Source: Verrucomicrobiota bacterium
Lineage (GTDB): Bacteria > Verrucomicrobiota > Verrucomicrobiia > Opitutales > Opitutaceae
Reading direction: 5' to 3'
Length of the DNA stretch: 23,811 nucleotides
NCBI GenBank assembly: GCA_023386835.1
Contig: JAEWIY010000085.1
Coordinates: forward strand, 1 to 23,811
The number at the start of each line of letters is the position of its first letter. Within the stretch, counting starts at the first letter, position 1. The position numbers and the translations under genes are program-made. Below the pieces are notes generated by a model that searched no databases, was not told where the DNA came from, and saw only the letters and a program-made list of their open reading frames with translations. Positions 1 to 6,556 of the stretch are shown here, in pieces.

Positions 1-36
1 GCCCGGCGGGCCGCCCGGATTGGAGGTGGATGAGAC

Positions 37-1938
37 TCAGCGGCTGGCGACGGAGGCCTTGGGCTTCACGCTGAGGTAGCCCTGCATCTCCTGGTGGAGG
101 GCGGAGCAGAAGTTCGTGCAGTAGAACGGGAACACGCCGGTCTTGGTCGCCTTGAGGCGCACCGTCTTGGTTTCGCCCGGGTCGATCACGACGTTCATGT
201 CGTGTTCAACGATGCCCAGTCCGTGGATCATGTCCGTGGTCTGCTCGACGTTGGTGATGTGAATGATGACCTCATCGCCTTCGTTCACATCGATCCGTTC
301 CGGGAAGAAACGGCTGCGGATCGCGATCATCTTCACCTCAACCGTGTTGCCGTTGCGGGTGACGCTGGCGTCCTTCGCTTCCCAGATCGCGTGCGGGTGG
401 GTGCTCTCGGATTTCGGATACACTTCGATGGGCTTGATCCGGTCGACCTTGAGGATCTGCGCGAAGTGCGGCTCCGGCTCCGTGAAGGCCTCGTAGATCA
501 TTTCCATCTTTTCACCCGTGATGTCGATCAGCTGGCTCGACTCGGGCTGGGACGGTCCGACGGAGACGTGGCGGCCCTTGGAGAGCTTGTTCATCGCCAC
601 GAGGTACTTGCCGTACGGTTCCTTCGTATCGCTGCCGCCAACGACCAAGTGGCCGATGTTGTAGTGGACATCGATCTTGTCGGTGATGACCGAGTTGAGA
701 TCGCGGCGCTGTTCGTCGGTCCAGGGCGGCAGTTTCCACTTGGCGACAGCGGACTCGATGTAGAGCGACGTGTAGGCGTTGCCCTTGCCATCGTACTGCG
801 TGTGCAGCGGTCCGAGGCCGACCGGCACTTCACCTTCCACGACCGCGTCGTAACGGATGACGGGCACGCCGCGGAACTCGCCTTCGAAGTCCTTCTTGTT
901 GATCGCAGCCTGGATCTTTTCGAAGTCGAAGACCGAGGCAACGGGCTGAAGTTTGCCGGAAGCGACGATCCAGCGACCCGACGGGTCGGTATCGATGCCG
1001 TGCGGCGACTTCGGCACAGGGAGGAAGTACATCACGCCCGGAACCTTGGCGGGATCGATCACCGGCACGTCACCGAGCCGGCTGACCTGGCCGTTTTTGA
1101 CGGCGGCTTCCGCGGCGCGCCAGTTGACGACGGCGGCGTAGTCGCGGTCCAGCTGCGTGGCGTTCGCTTCCAGCGTTTCGAACGCCATCTCGGTGTTGTA
1201 CGAGGTCCAGAAGGCCCAGCCGCTGCTCGGGCCCTTGCCGGTCGAGCCCAAGTCCCAGTTGAAGGGCGGCGTGAGGATCTGCCAGCCCACGCTCATGGTG
1301 CCGTCCTTCTGGTCCACCTGGATGCCGCTGACGACGCCGTTGAACTCCTTCTCGTACTGCTCGAGGTCGGCGTGCCGGCCCTTGGGCAGCGGCACGGAGA
1401 AGCGGGTCGCGACGAGCACGTATTCGGTATTCTCCGTCACGAAGGACGAGCCGTGGTTGCCGCTCGAGTTCGGAATCGGGCCGAGGATCTGGTGGGTCTT
1501 GAAGTCGCGCAGGTTGATGCGGGCGACGCGGTTGTTGGCGTTGTCGTTGACGAACAACCAGCGCCCGTCGTGCAGCCCGTCGGTTTGCGAGAGGCCCGGG
1601 TGGTGAACGTCACCCCAGGTGAAGCCCCCGAGCATCTCGCGGGTCTCCTCGTCGTAACCGTAGCCTGTAGCCGGATACGGAGCGAAGACCGGGATGGTCG
1701 AGAGGTGGCGCATCGAGGGCAGGCCGGCGACATACACCTGGCCGGAGTGGCCGCCCGAGTAGAACAGGTAGTACTCGTCGTGTTCGCCCGGTGCGACCCA
1801 GGTGCGACCAGCGGCGCTGCTCGCGCCGGCCTGGGCGGAACTTTTCGACTGGCCCGGAGGATTGCAGCCGGAGAGGAGGGCCACGGACACAGCCGCGGCC
1901 GCGGTCACGAGTTTGGAGGGGAGTCGGAGCATGGACAT
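37..1938 (-). CDS. nosZ: Nitrous oxide reductase, clade II type, predicted lipoprotein
   Basis: Reduces N2O to N2 outside the cytoplasmic membrane, the last step of denitrification. The N-terminal seven-bladed propeller carries the seven CuZ histidines, which I place at H112, H113, H162, H313, H379, H430 and H491; the last two intervals (51 and 61 residues) match those I recall for Pseudomonas stutzeri NosZ. The C-terminal cupredoxin domain carries the CuA site: H572, C607, C611, H615 and M618, in the motif CTNFCSALHQEM. That motif, with Asn where clade I enzymes have Trp, is clade II-like. The leader (residues 1-25) has no twin arginine and ends in a lipobox LSGC (C25), so Sec export and lipidation are expected. 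The length (633 aa) is normal. The gene lies 5 bp after the azurin-like gene, so the two are probably co-transcribed from the FNR-type promoter region at 2475-2618. Start is ATG at 1938; Met3 is an alternative and neither has a Shine-Dalgarno sequence. Downstream nos genes would lie beyond the left edge. Confidence 0.97.
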   Translation of the reverse strand: MSMLRLPSKLVTAAAAVSVALLSGCNPPGQSKSSAQAGASSAAGRTWVAPGEHDEYYLFYSGGHSGQVYVAGLPSMRHLSTIPVFAPYPATGYGYDEETREMLGGFTWGDVHHPGLSQTDGLHDGRWLFVNDNANNRVARINLRDFKTHQILGPIPNSSGNHGSSFVTENTEYVLVATRFSVPLPKGRHADLEQYEKEFNGVVSGIQVDQKDGTMSVGWQILTPPFNWDLGSTGKGPSSGWAFWTSYNTEMAFETLEANATQLDRDYAAVVNWRAAEAAVKNGQVSRLGDVPVIDPAKVPGVMYFLPVPKSPHGIDTDPSGRWIVASGKLQPVASVFDFEKIQAAINKKDFEGEFRGVPVIRYDAVVEGEVPVGLGPLHTQYDGKGNAYTSLYIESAVAKWKLPPWTDEQRRDLNSVITDKIDVHYNIGHLVVGGSDTKEPYGKYLVAMNKLSKGRHVSVGPSQPESSQLIDITGEKMEMIYEAFTEPEPHFAQILKVDRIKPIEVYPKSESTHPHAIWEAKDASVTRNGNTVEVKMIAIRSRFFPERIDVNEGDEVIIHITNVEQTTDMIHGLGIVEHDMNVVIDPGETKTVRLKATKTGVFPFYCTNFCSALHQEMQGYLSVKPKASVASR

Positions 1939-1943
1939 GGCGA

Positions 1944-2474
1944 TTATTCGACGATCAGTTCACCCTTCATCCCGACCTGGAAGTGTCCGGGGAAAGAGCA
2001 GATGAAGGGATAGCGGCCGGGTTTGGTCGGCGCGTTGAAGATGACGGTGTCGCTTTCCTTCGGACCGAGCAGCTTGGTGGCGGCGATGACGCGGTCCTTG
2101 TAGGCGGCTGGCACGTAGTCGGTCTTGGCGGCCTGGGCGGCGTCGCCCGCGAAGGCGTTGACGTCGACATTGGCGGCGAGCAGCACCCAGTTGTGCCCCA
2201 TGGAGAACTTGGGCATCGTGCCGGTGTTATTCAGCGTAACGGCCAGCGCCTCGCCGGGCTGGGCGCGGATCTCCGTTACGTCGAACTTCATCGTGTCGTT
2301 CGCGCCGACGACGATGGCCCGGCCTTCCTTGGGCTGGGTGCCGGCTTTCGCGGAGGTGGCGGCCGGCGCCGCGGTGGAGCCGGCGCTCACCGCGCTTTCC
2401 TTCTTGCTGCAGCCGCTGGCCGCGAAGGCGAGCAGCAGTCCACCGAGCAGAATGCGTAAGGGCATGGGTTTCAT
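1944..2474 (-). CDS. Azurin/auracyanin-like cupredoxin lipoprotein
   Basis: Small blue-copper electron carrier, 176 aa. The leader (residues 1-22) ends in SGC with Cys22 as the likely lipidated residue, followed by an Ala/Ser/Gly-rich linker to about residue 48. The cupredoxin fold follows. The type 1 copper ligands are visible: G93-H94 in the MGHNW motif, then C159, H164 and M169 in the C-terminal loop. Cys-x4-His is as in azurin, but His-x4-Met is one residue longer than azurin's His-x3-Met and resembles auracyanin or plastocyanin spacing. It is the first gene of the leftward unit and nosZ follows after 5 bp, so the likely job is delivering electrons to the CuA site of NosZ. This role is inferred from context. 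Start is ATG at 2474 (Met4 is possible). The FNR-type palindrome centred at 2520.5 lies about 46 bp upstream of the ATG. Confidence 0.93.
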   Translation of the reverse strand: MKPMPLRILLGGLLLAFAASGCSKKESAVSAGSTAAPAATSAKAGTQPKEGRAIVVGANDTMKFDVTEIRAQPGEALAVTLNNTGTMPKFSMGHNWVLLAANVDVNAFAGDAAQAAKTDYVPAAYKDRVIAATKLLGPKESDTVIFNAPTKPGRYPFICSFPGHFQVGMKGELIVE

Positions 2475-2513
2475 AACGTGGGCCCACGGTACCGCTTGTT
2501 GGAAAGCGGCGCC

Positions 2514-2527
2514 TTGATGTGCATCAA
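2514..2527. promoter_or_regulatory. Perfect FNR/CRP-family operator (TTGAT-N4-ATCAA)
   Basis: The sequence TTGATgtgcATCAA matches the FNR consensus exactly, and the symmetry extends to CCTTGAT...ATCAAGG (7-bp arms, 2511/2512 side to 2529). FNR, DNR, NNR and related CRP-family regulators use such sites to switch on denitrification genes when O2 falls or NO appears. The centre (2520.5) is about 46 bp upstream of the azurin-like ATG at 2474. For a class II activator (-41.5) the transcript would start near 2479, and TACCGT on the minus strand at 2491-2486 is a plausible but weak -10 element. The motif is seen directly; the regulator is not encoded in this window. Confidence 0.85.
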
Positions 2528-2569
2528 GGCCCTACAAGTTCACGCGAAATTCGCCTGCCGCAGTCGGGC

Positions 2570-2583
2570 TTGATCCAGGTCAA
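2570..2583. promoter_or_regulatory. Near-perfect FNR/CRP-family operator (TTGAT-N4-GTCAA)
   Basis: CTTGATccagGTCAAG is an FNR-type palindrome with one deviation from the consensus (GTCAA for ATCAA). Its centre (2576.5) is 42.5 bp upstream of the ATG at 2619 of the SCO1-like gene, which is class II activator spacing if transcription begins at or next to the start codon. CACAGT at 2606-2611 would be the matching, weak -10 hexamer. Together with the site at 2514-2527 it gives each arm of the divergent promoter its own box. Confidence 0.7.
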
Positions 2584-2618
2584 GGACGGTGGTGCCCCGG
2601 CGTGGCACAGTGCGTTTC

Positions 2619-3491
2619 ATGATGCGCATACTCTCCACCGGAATCATCCTGCTGGGACTCGCGTTCCTCGCCATCGGCTGCAGCGGGGACCGCCGTTTTG
2701 CCGTGACCGGGGTTGTCCGGGCGCCGCTGGATGGGGATCAACTCATCGTCGAGCACGATGAGATCCCCGGCTTCATGCCCGCGATGACGATGGCCTTCAC
2801 CGTGGCGGATCCCGCGGCGGCGCGGGAGCTGCGGGAGGGCGATCAGATCGCCTTCGATTTTCGCGTGGGTGAAACGCGGTCCGTGGCGGAAAGGATCCGG
2901 GTGACCGGGCGTGAATCCGGCGAAAGGATACAGATGACGGCCGTGGCGCCGGTTTCGCGCCTGCGGGTCGGGGACCGGGTGCCCGCGTTTGCGCTGGTGG
3001 ATGATCGTGGAGAGCCGCTCACGGAGGCGGACTGGCAGGGGAAACTCACCCTCGTCACGTTCATCTTCACGCGTTGCCCGGTGCCGGAGTATTGCCCGGC
3101 GATGGCGCTGCGGTTCGGCGAAATCCAGAACCAAGTGCTCGCTGACGCGGCGCTACGCTCGAACGTGCGGCTGTACGGCGTGACCCTTGATCCGGAGTTC
3201 GACCAGCCCGAGATTCTACGCGCGTATGGTGAGGCGGTGGGAGCGCGCGAGGGGACGTGGCATTTCGCGACCGGCGCGACGTCGGAGATCGCCAAGCTGA
3301 CGCGCGCGTTTGCCGTCTATACGGAGCGGAATGGCGTGACGTTGGACCACACGCTGACAACCGCGTTGATCGGCGTCGATGGCACGGTCCTGGAGCTTTG
3401 GCGTGGCAACGGTTGGAAGACTGAGGAGGTTTTGGCGGCAATGCGGCAAACGCGGGTGTCGGCCGCTGAGGTGGCCGCGCGCACGCCTTGA
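2619..3491 (+). CDS. SCO1/SenC copper chaperone with N-terminal CusF-like domain, predicted lipoprotein
   Basis: Thioredoxin-fold copper chaperone expected to deliver copper to CuA sites, here plausibly that of NosZ or a cytochrome oxidase. 290 aa from ATG 2619 (ATG 2622 is equally possible). The leader ends at Cys21 (AIGC), suggesting a lipoprotein. Residues 27-100 form a copper-binding CusF/CopA-like domain containing H46, M53, M56 and M58 in EIPGFMPAMTM. The SCO domain (about 115-280) has two cysteines, C153 and C159, in RCPVPEYCP. This is a CX5C spacing instead of the usual CX3C. The ligand histidine is H244 in LDHTL. The gene is divergent from azurin-nosZ and has an FNR-type box 42.5 bp upstream. 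An in-frame GTG at 2589 would overlap no known element but would bury the signal peptide, so I prefer the ATG. Confidence 0.92.
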   Translation: MMRILSTGIILLGLAFLAIGCSGDRRFAVTGVVRAPLDGDQLIVEHDEIPGFMPAMTMAFTVADPAAARELREGDQIAFDFRVGETRSVAERIRVTGRESGERIQMTAVAPVSRLRVGDRVPAFALVDDRGEPLTEADWQGKLTLVTFIFTRCPVPEYCPAMALRFGEIQNQVLADAALRSNVRLYGVTLDPEFDQPEILRAYGEAVGAREGTWHFATGATSEIAKLTRAFAVYTERNGVTLDHTLTTALIGVDGTVLELWRGNGWKTEEVLAAMRQTRVSAAEVAARTP

Positions 3492-3556
3492 GCCGACCAG
3501 CCGGAGCCCAACCTCACGCGATCTCGCGGAGGATTAACCGAGCCTGCGCAATCGGC

Positions 3557-4405
3557 TCAGGAGCCCCGTCGCTCGGGCTGCGCTTCTTTCTCACCGGGCT
3601 GGCGCTTCCGTTCTGCCGGGTCCGTCTCCTCGTAGAGTTTCTCGTTTTTGCGCGCCTGCAGCGATTCGGGCAGCAGGCGTCGTGCGGCGACCATGGCCTT
3701 GTTCATGCCGCCGGCCACGATCACGCGTTCGCCTTTTATGAGGGCCTCGTAACCTGCTTTGGCGACATCCTGCGGCGCCATGAGGTTGGCCTTCTGGAAG
3801 GCGGCAGTATCCACCATGTCAGCCTTGTCGAAAAAATCCGTATCCGTTGGCCCAGGACAGAGGGCGGTCAGCGTCACGCCGGTCTCCTGCAGTTCGGTCG
3901 CCAATGATTCCGACAAGGAGAGGACGAAAGCTTTGGTGGCGTGATACACCGCGAGCGTTGGACCGGGCTCAAAGCCGGCAATGGACGCCGTGTTGAGGAT
4001 CCGGCCGTGCCGTCGCTCCAGCATGGGCGGCAGGAACAGTCGCGTCAGTCGAACGACAGCTTCGATGTTGAGCCGGAGCATGAGGATGTCGCGTTCCGGC
4101 GGATTCTCCCAGAACCGTCCGCGCTGCCCGAGGCCGGCATTGTTCACCAGAATGTCCACGTGAGTGTTTGAACCGGACAACGTGGCAAAGAGTTCGCCGG
4201 GTGCGTGCTCCTGGGAGAGGTCGCGGGCGAGCGGCTGCACCCCGACCTGGAATTCGCGTTCGATCTCCATGGAGACGCGTTCCAGTTCACTCAGGACAGG
4301 TGCGACGAGGATGAGGGAATGCCCGTGCCGGGCGAACTCGCGAGCCAGATGGTAGCCAATGCCGCTGGAGGCGCCGGTGATGAGGGCAAGGTCATTCGAT
4401 TTCAT
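3557..4405 (-). CDS. Short-chain dehydrogenase/reductase (SDR), classical type
   Basis: NAD(P)-dependent oxidoreductase of unknown substrate, 282 aa, cytoplasmic. The Rossmann cofactor motif TGASSGIG is at residues 10-17 and NNAG at 88-91. The catalytic Ser141, Tyr154 and Lys158 (YHATK) are present, followed by the PGPTDTDF segment. The start at 4405 puts the nucleotide-binding motif at the usual distance from the N terminus; the frame stays open to 4642, but that extension is basic, proline-rich and unlike any SDR. The C-terminal 35 residues are highly charged and probably disordered. The gene is convergent with the SCO1-like gene (65 bp between stops) and divergent from the DUF47 gene, so it appears to be monocistronic. 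A TACAGT sequence on the minus strand near 4447 could be a -10 element, giving a leader of about 40 nt. Confidence 0.92.
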   Translation of the reverse strand: MKSNDLALITGASSGIGYHLAREFARHGHSLILVAPVLSELERVSMEIEREFQVGVQPLARDLSQEHAPGELFATLSGSNTHVDILVNNAGLGQRGRFWENPPERDILMLRLNIEAVVRLTRLFLPPMLERRHGRILNTASIAGFEPGPTLAVYHATKAFVLSLSESLATELQETGVTLTALCPGPTDTDFFDKADMVDTAAFQKANLMAPQDVAKAGYEALIKGERVIVAGGMNKAMVAARRLLPESLQARKNEKLYEETDPAERKRQPGEKEAQPERRGS

Positions 4406-4739
4406 GGCAGCGCGCTCGGAGGGGTGGCGACGAAGGTGAAGCCACTCACTGTAGCGTGGGCCCGGCGATCTGCCATCCGGAGGGACGCGGTGAACAGCGC
4501 CCGCAAACAGCGCCCGATGCAGCCCGGGGGGGCTACCGATGGACGGCGGCGCAGGGTGCGTGGTGGGGCAGGGACCGCGGGCTTCCTTGAGGCAAATCGG
4601 CTGCAGCACGACGGGTTCGGCGCGGGGTGTGGATGATGGCACGGAGTCTCCGCTCCGAACGGCGTTCCGAGGGCGGCGGCGCGCTTGGAAAACGGACTTG
4701 ATTGTTGCCGGGCTCGGCGGCTCGCTAGCGTCTCGTTAC
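4406..4739. other. Divergent intergenic region between SDR and DUF47 genes
   Basis: 334 bp with no supported gene. Both flanking frames stay open into it (leftward to 4642, rightward from 4539), but the translated extensions show no domain and are typical of high-GC open frames. It should hold both promoters. A weak candidate for the DUF47 side is described separately; I see no convincing operator, riboswitch or repeat. Confidence 0.6.
4702..4731 (+). promoter_or_regulatory. Weak candidate promoter for the DUF47-pit unit
   Basis: TTGTTG (4702-4707), an 18-nt spacer and TAGCGT (4726-4731) resemble a sigma-70 promoter, with three of six matches in each box. If real, transcription would begin at about 4738-4740, on or just before the ATG at 4740, giving a leaderless message. 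The box matches alone are weak evidence. Confidence 0.3.
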
Positions 4740-5381
4740 ATGGCCTTTTCCCTTCGCAAACTGTTCGGCAAGGACCAGCGATTCTACGATCTGCTCGAAT
4801 CAAGCGCGGAGGAGGCACTGACTAGTACGGAACTGCTGGCGGCCTACCTGCAGCGGAGCGAGGCGTACACCAGCTCCGGCGATCTCGACGATTTCATCCA
4901 ATCCCGCCGGAAGGATAAACGGATCACCCAGGAGATCACCGAGGAACTTTGCCGCACGTTTGTGACGCCGTTGGAGCGCGAAGACATCGAAGCGCTCTCA
5001 CTCGCGTTGTACCGGATCCCGAAAACGATCGAGAAACTCGTGGAACGGCTCGGCATTTATCCGGGCCGGCTTCCACGGGCGGACTTCCAACGCCAGGCCG
5101 CGTTACTCCATCAGGCCGCGGAAGCCGTGCTGTTCATGGTGAAGCAGCTCCGCCACGGCGCGAAGTTGCACGCGATCCAGGAGGCGAACGAGCGGCTGCA
5201 ATTCGCCGAGGGCGAGGCGGACAAGGTGATGACGAGCCAACTCCGCGAGTTGTATCGGGGAGACTACGACGCGAAGGAGATGATCATTCTGCAGCAGATG
5301 TTCGAGATGGTCGAGAAGGCCGTGGACCGGTGCCGCGACGCCGGGAACGTGGTTTTCCAAATCGTGCTCAAGTACTCCTGA
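4740..5381 (+). CDS. DUF47 family protein (PhoU-like, Pit accessory protein)
   Basis: 213-aa, mostly helical cytoplasmic protein of the DUF47/YkaA family, distantly related to PhoU. Members are commonly encoded immediately before a Pit phosphate transporter and are thought to regulate it. The N terminus (LRKLFGKDQRFYDLLESSAEEA) and the Asp/Glu-rich helices typical of the metal-binding PhoU fold are visible, including FVTPLEREDIEAL around residues 75-90. That segment is close to the FxTPxDREDI signature of the family. The gene ends 29 bp before the PiT transporter on the same strand. ATG 4740 is chosen because family homology begins there; the upstream open frame is not conserved-looking. Confidence 0.93.
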   Translation: MAFSLRKLFGKDQRFYDLLESSAEEALTSTELLAAYLQRSEAYTSSGDLDDFIQSRRKDKRITQEITEELCRTFVTPLEREDIEALSLALYRIPKTIEKLVERLGIYPGRLPRADFQRQAALLHQAAEAVLFMVKQLRHGAKLHAIQEANERLQFAEGEADKVMTSQLRELYRGDYDAKEMIILQQMFEMVEKAVDRCRDAGNVVFQIVLKYS

Positions 5382-5410
5382 GCGCCTGACGAACCGGCTC
5401 ACCGTCGCCC

Positions 5411-6478
5411 ATGACGCTGTTCCTCCTCGTGCTGGTGGCGGCGTTGGTGTTTGAATACATCAACGGTTTCCACGACGCGGCCAACGCGATCGCCACGGTC
5501 GTCTCGACGAAGGTGCTGACACCCCGTCAGGCGATCCTGATGGCGGCGCTCTTCAACCTGTTGGGAGCCCTGATGGGCACCGCGGTGGCGACGACCATCG
5601 GAAAGGGTCTGGTGGACGCGGACGCGATCTCGATGACCACGGTGCTGAGTGCGCTCTTTGGCGCGATCGTCTGGAATCTGTTTACGTGGTGGCTGGGATT
5701 GCCCTCGAGTTCCAGTCACGCGCTCGTCGGCGGGCTCTGCGGCGCCGCGCTCGCAACCTCCGGTGGTCACTGGCACGTGCTGCACTGGTCGATCCGGGAG
5801 GCCGACGGGACAACGTCGGGGCTCTGGCCAAAGGTGGTGCTGCCGATGGTTTCGTCTCCGGCCCTCGGTTTTGTCGCCGCGGCGCTGCTGATGTTGCTGC
5901 TTTACGCCGTCCTGCGCAAAGCCACGCCGCACTTCGTCAACACGGTGTTCGGCAAACTGCAGCTCGTCAGTGCCGCGTGGATGGGCTTCAGCCACGGCTC
6001 CAACGATGCGCAGAAGACGATGGGCATCATCACGCTCGCGCTGTTCACCGCGACGCAGTCGGGAGCCTTTGGTGACCTGCCGGCCTGGTTGCACTGGTTG
6101 CACACGCCGGAGTTCGAGGTTCACCGCTGGGTGATGATCACGTGCGCCTTGACGATGGCGGCGGGAACGGCCGGGGGCGGTTGGCGCATCATCAAAACGA
6201 TGGGTCACAAGATGGTGAAGCTCCAACCCGTGCATGGCTTTGCCGCGGAGACGACCGCTGCGGTGATCATCCAGGCAGCTTCGCACGTGGGTATCCCGCT
6301 TTCCACGACACACGTCATCTCCACGTCGATCATGGGCGTGGGCGCGACGAAGCGACTCAGCGCGGTGAAATGGGGCATCGTTTCCCGCATTGTCTGGGCG
6401 TGGGTGCTCACGCTGCCGATCACCGGTCTGATCGGTTTCGGCAGTTATCACCTGCTGGCGTCATTGGGCGTCCGCTAA
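5411..6478 (+). CDS. pit: PiT family inorganic phosphate (or sulfate) transporter
   Basis: Polytopic inner-membrane symporter, 355 aa, of the low-affinity phosphate transporter family (PF01384). The two inverted-repeat signatures are present: GFHDAANAIAT at residues 19-29 and FSHGSNDAQKTMG at 193-205. The conserved GLPSSSSHALVGG (96-108) and its counterpart GIPLSTTHVISTS near residue 297 are also there. About ten hydrophobic segments are visible. Pairing with the DUF47 gene 29 bp upstream supports phosphate as substrate, although some family members carry sulfate. It starts at ATG 5411, directly at the first membrane helix. It is convergent with the PL22-like gene. Confidence 0.95.
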   Translation: MTLFLLVLVAALVFEYINGFHDAANAIATVVSTKVLTPRQAILMAALFNLLGALMGTAVATTIGKGLVDADAISMTTVLSALFGAIVWNLFTWWLGLPSSSSHALVGGLCGAALATSGGHWHVLHWSIREADGTTSGLWPKVVLPMVSSPALGFVAAALLMLLLYAVLRKATPHFVNTVFGKLQLVSAAWMGFSHGSNDAQKTMGIITLALFTATQSGAFGDLPAWLHWLHTPEFEVHRWVMITCALTMAAGTAGGGWRIIKTMGHKMVKLQPVHGFAAETTAAVIIQAASHVGIPLSTTHVISTSIMGVGATKRLSAVKWGIVSRIVWAWVLTLPITGLIGFGSYHLLASLGVR

Positions 6479-6491
6479 GTTCCGGCGCAGA

Positions 6492-6526
6492 AAAAACCGC
6501 CGACTCCGGAAACGGGTGCCGACGGT
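6492..6526 (-). terminator. Intrinsic terminator of the PL22-like gene
   Basis: Read on the minus strand, the RNA forms an 8-bp stem (CCGUCGGC with GUCGGCGG, including two G-U pairs), one A-A mismatch and two more C-G pairs around a 7-nt loop (6526-6498). Six U residues follow directly (6497-6492). It begins 31 bp after the stop codon at 6557. On the plus strand no T-run follows, so it should act mainly on the leftward gene. Confidence 0.8.
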
Positions 6527-6556
6527 CTTGAACGCAGGGCCGCCGGCGAGGTGCGC

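Noticed and set aside
37..1938. Tat signal peptide on NosZ
   Set aside because: There is no twin-arginine motif; the leader has a lipobox instead, consistent with clade II enzymes.
94..2013. Long plus-strand open frame (639 codons) opposite nosZ
   Set aside because: It lies entirely antisense to a well-supported NosZ with all copper ligands, its product is Arg/Val/Asp-rich with no domain, and high GC routinely opens such frames.
3540..3558. GAGCC-N9-GGCTC inverted repeat between the SCO1 and SDR genes as a terminator
   Set aside because: Only 5 bp, a 9-nt loop, no T-run, and it overlaps the SDR stop codon; easily a chance occurrence at this GC content.
4406..4642. N-terminal extension of the SDR
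   Set aside because: The Rossmann motif already sits at residue 10 from the ATG at 4405; the extension is Pro/Arg-rich and unlike the family.
4539..4739. N-terminal extension of the DUF47 protein
   Set aside because: Family similarity begins at the ATG at 4740; the extra 67 residues look like untranslated high-GC sequence.
5399..6451. Minus-strand open frame opposite the PiT transporter
   Set aside because: Product is a low-complexity Arg/His/Gln-rich string with no domain; the PiT reading carries both family signatures.
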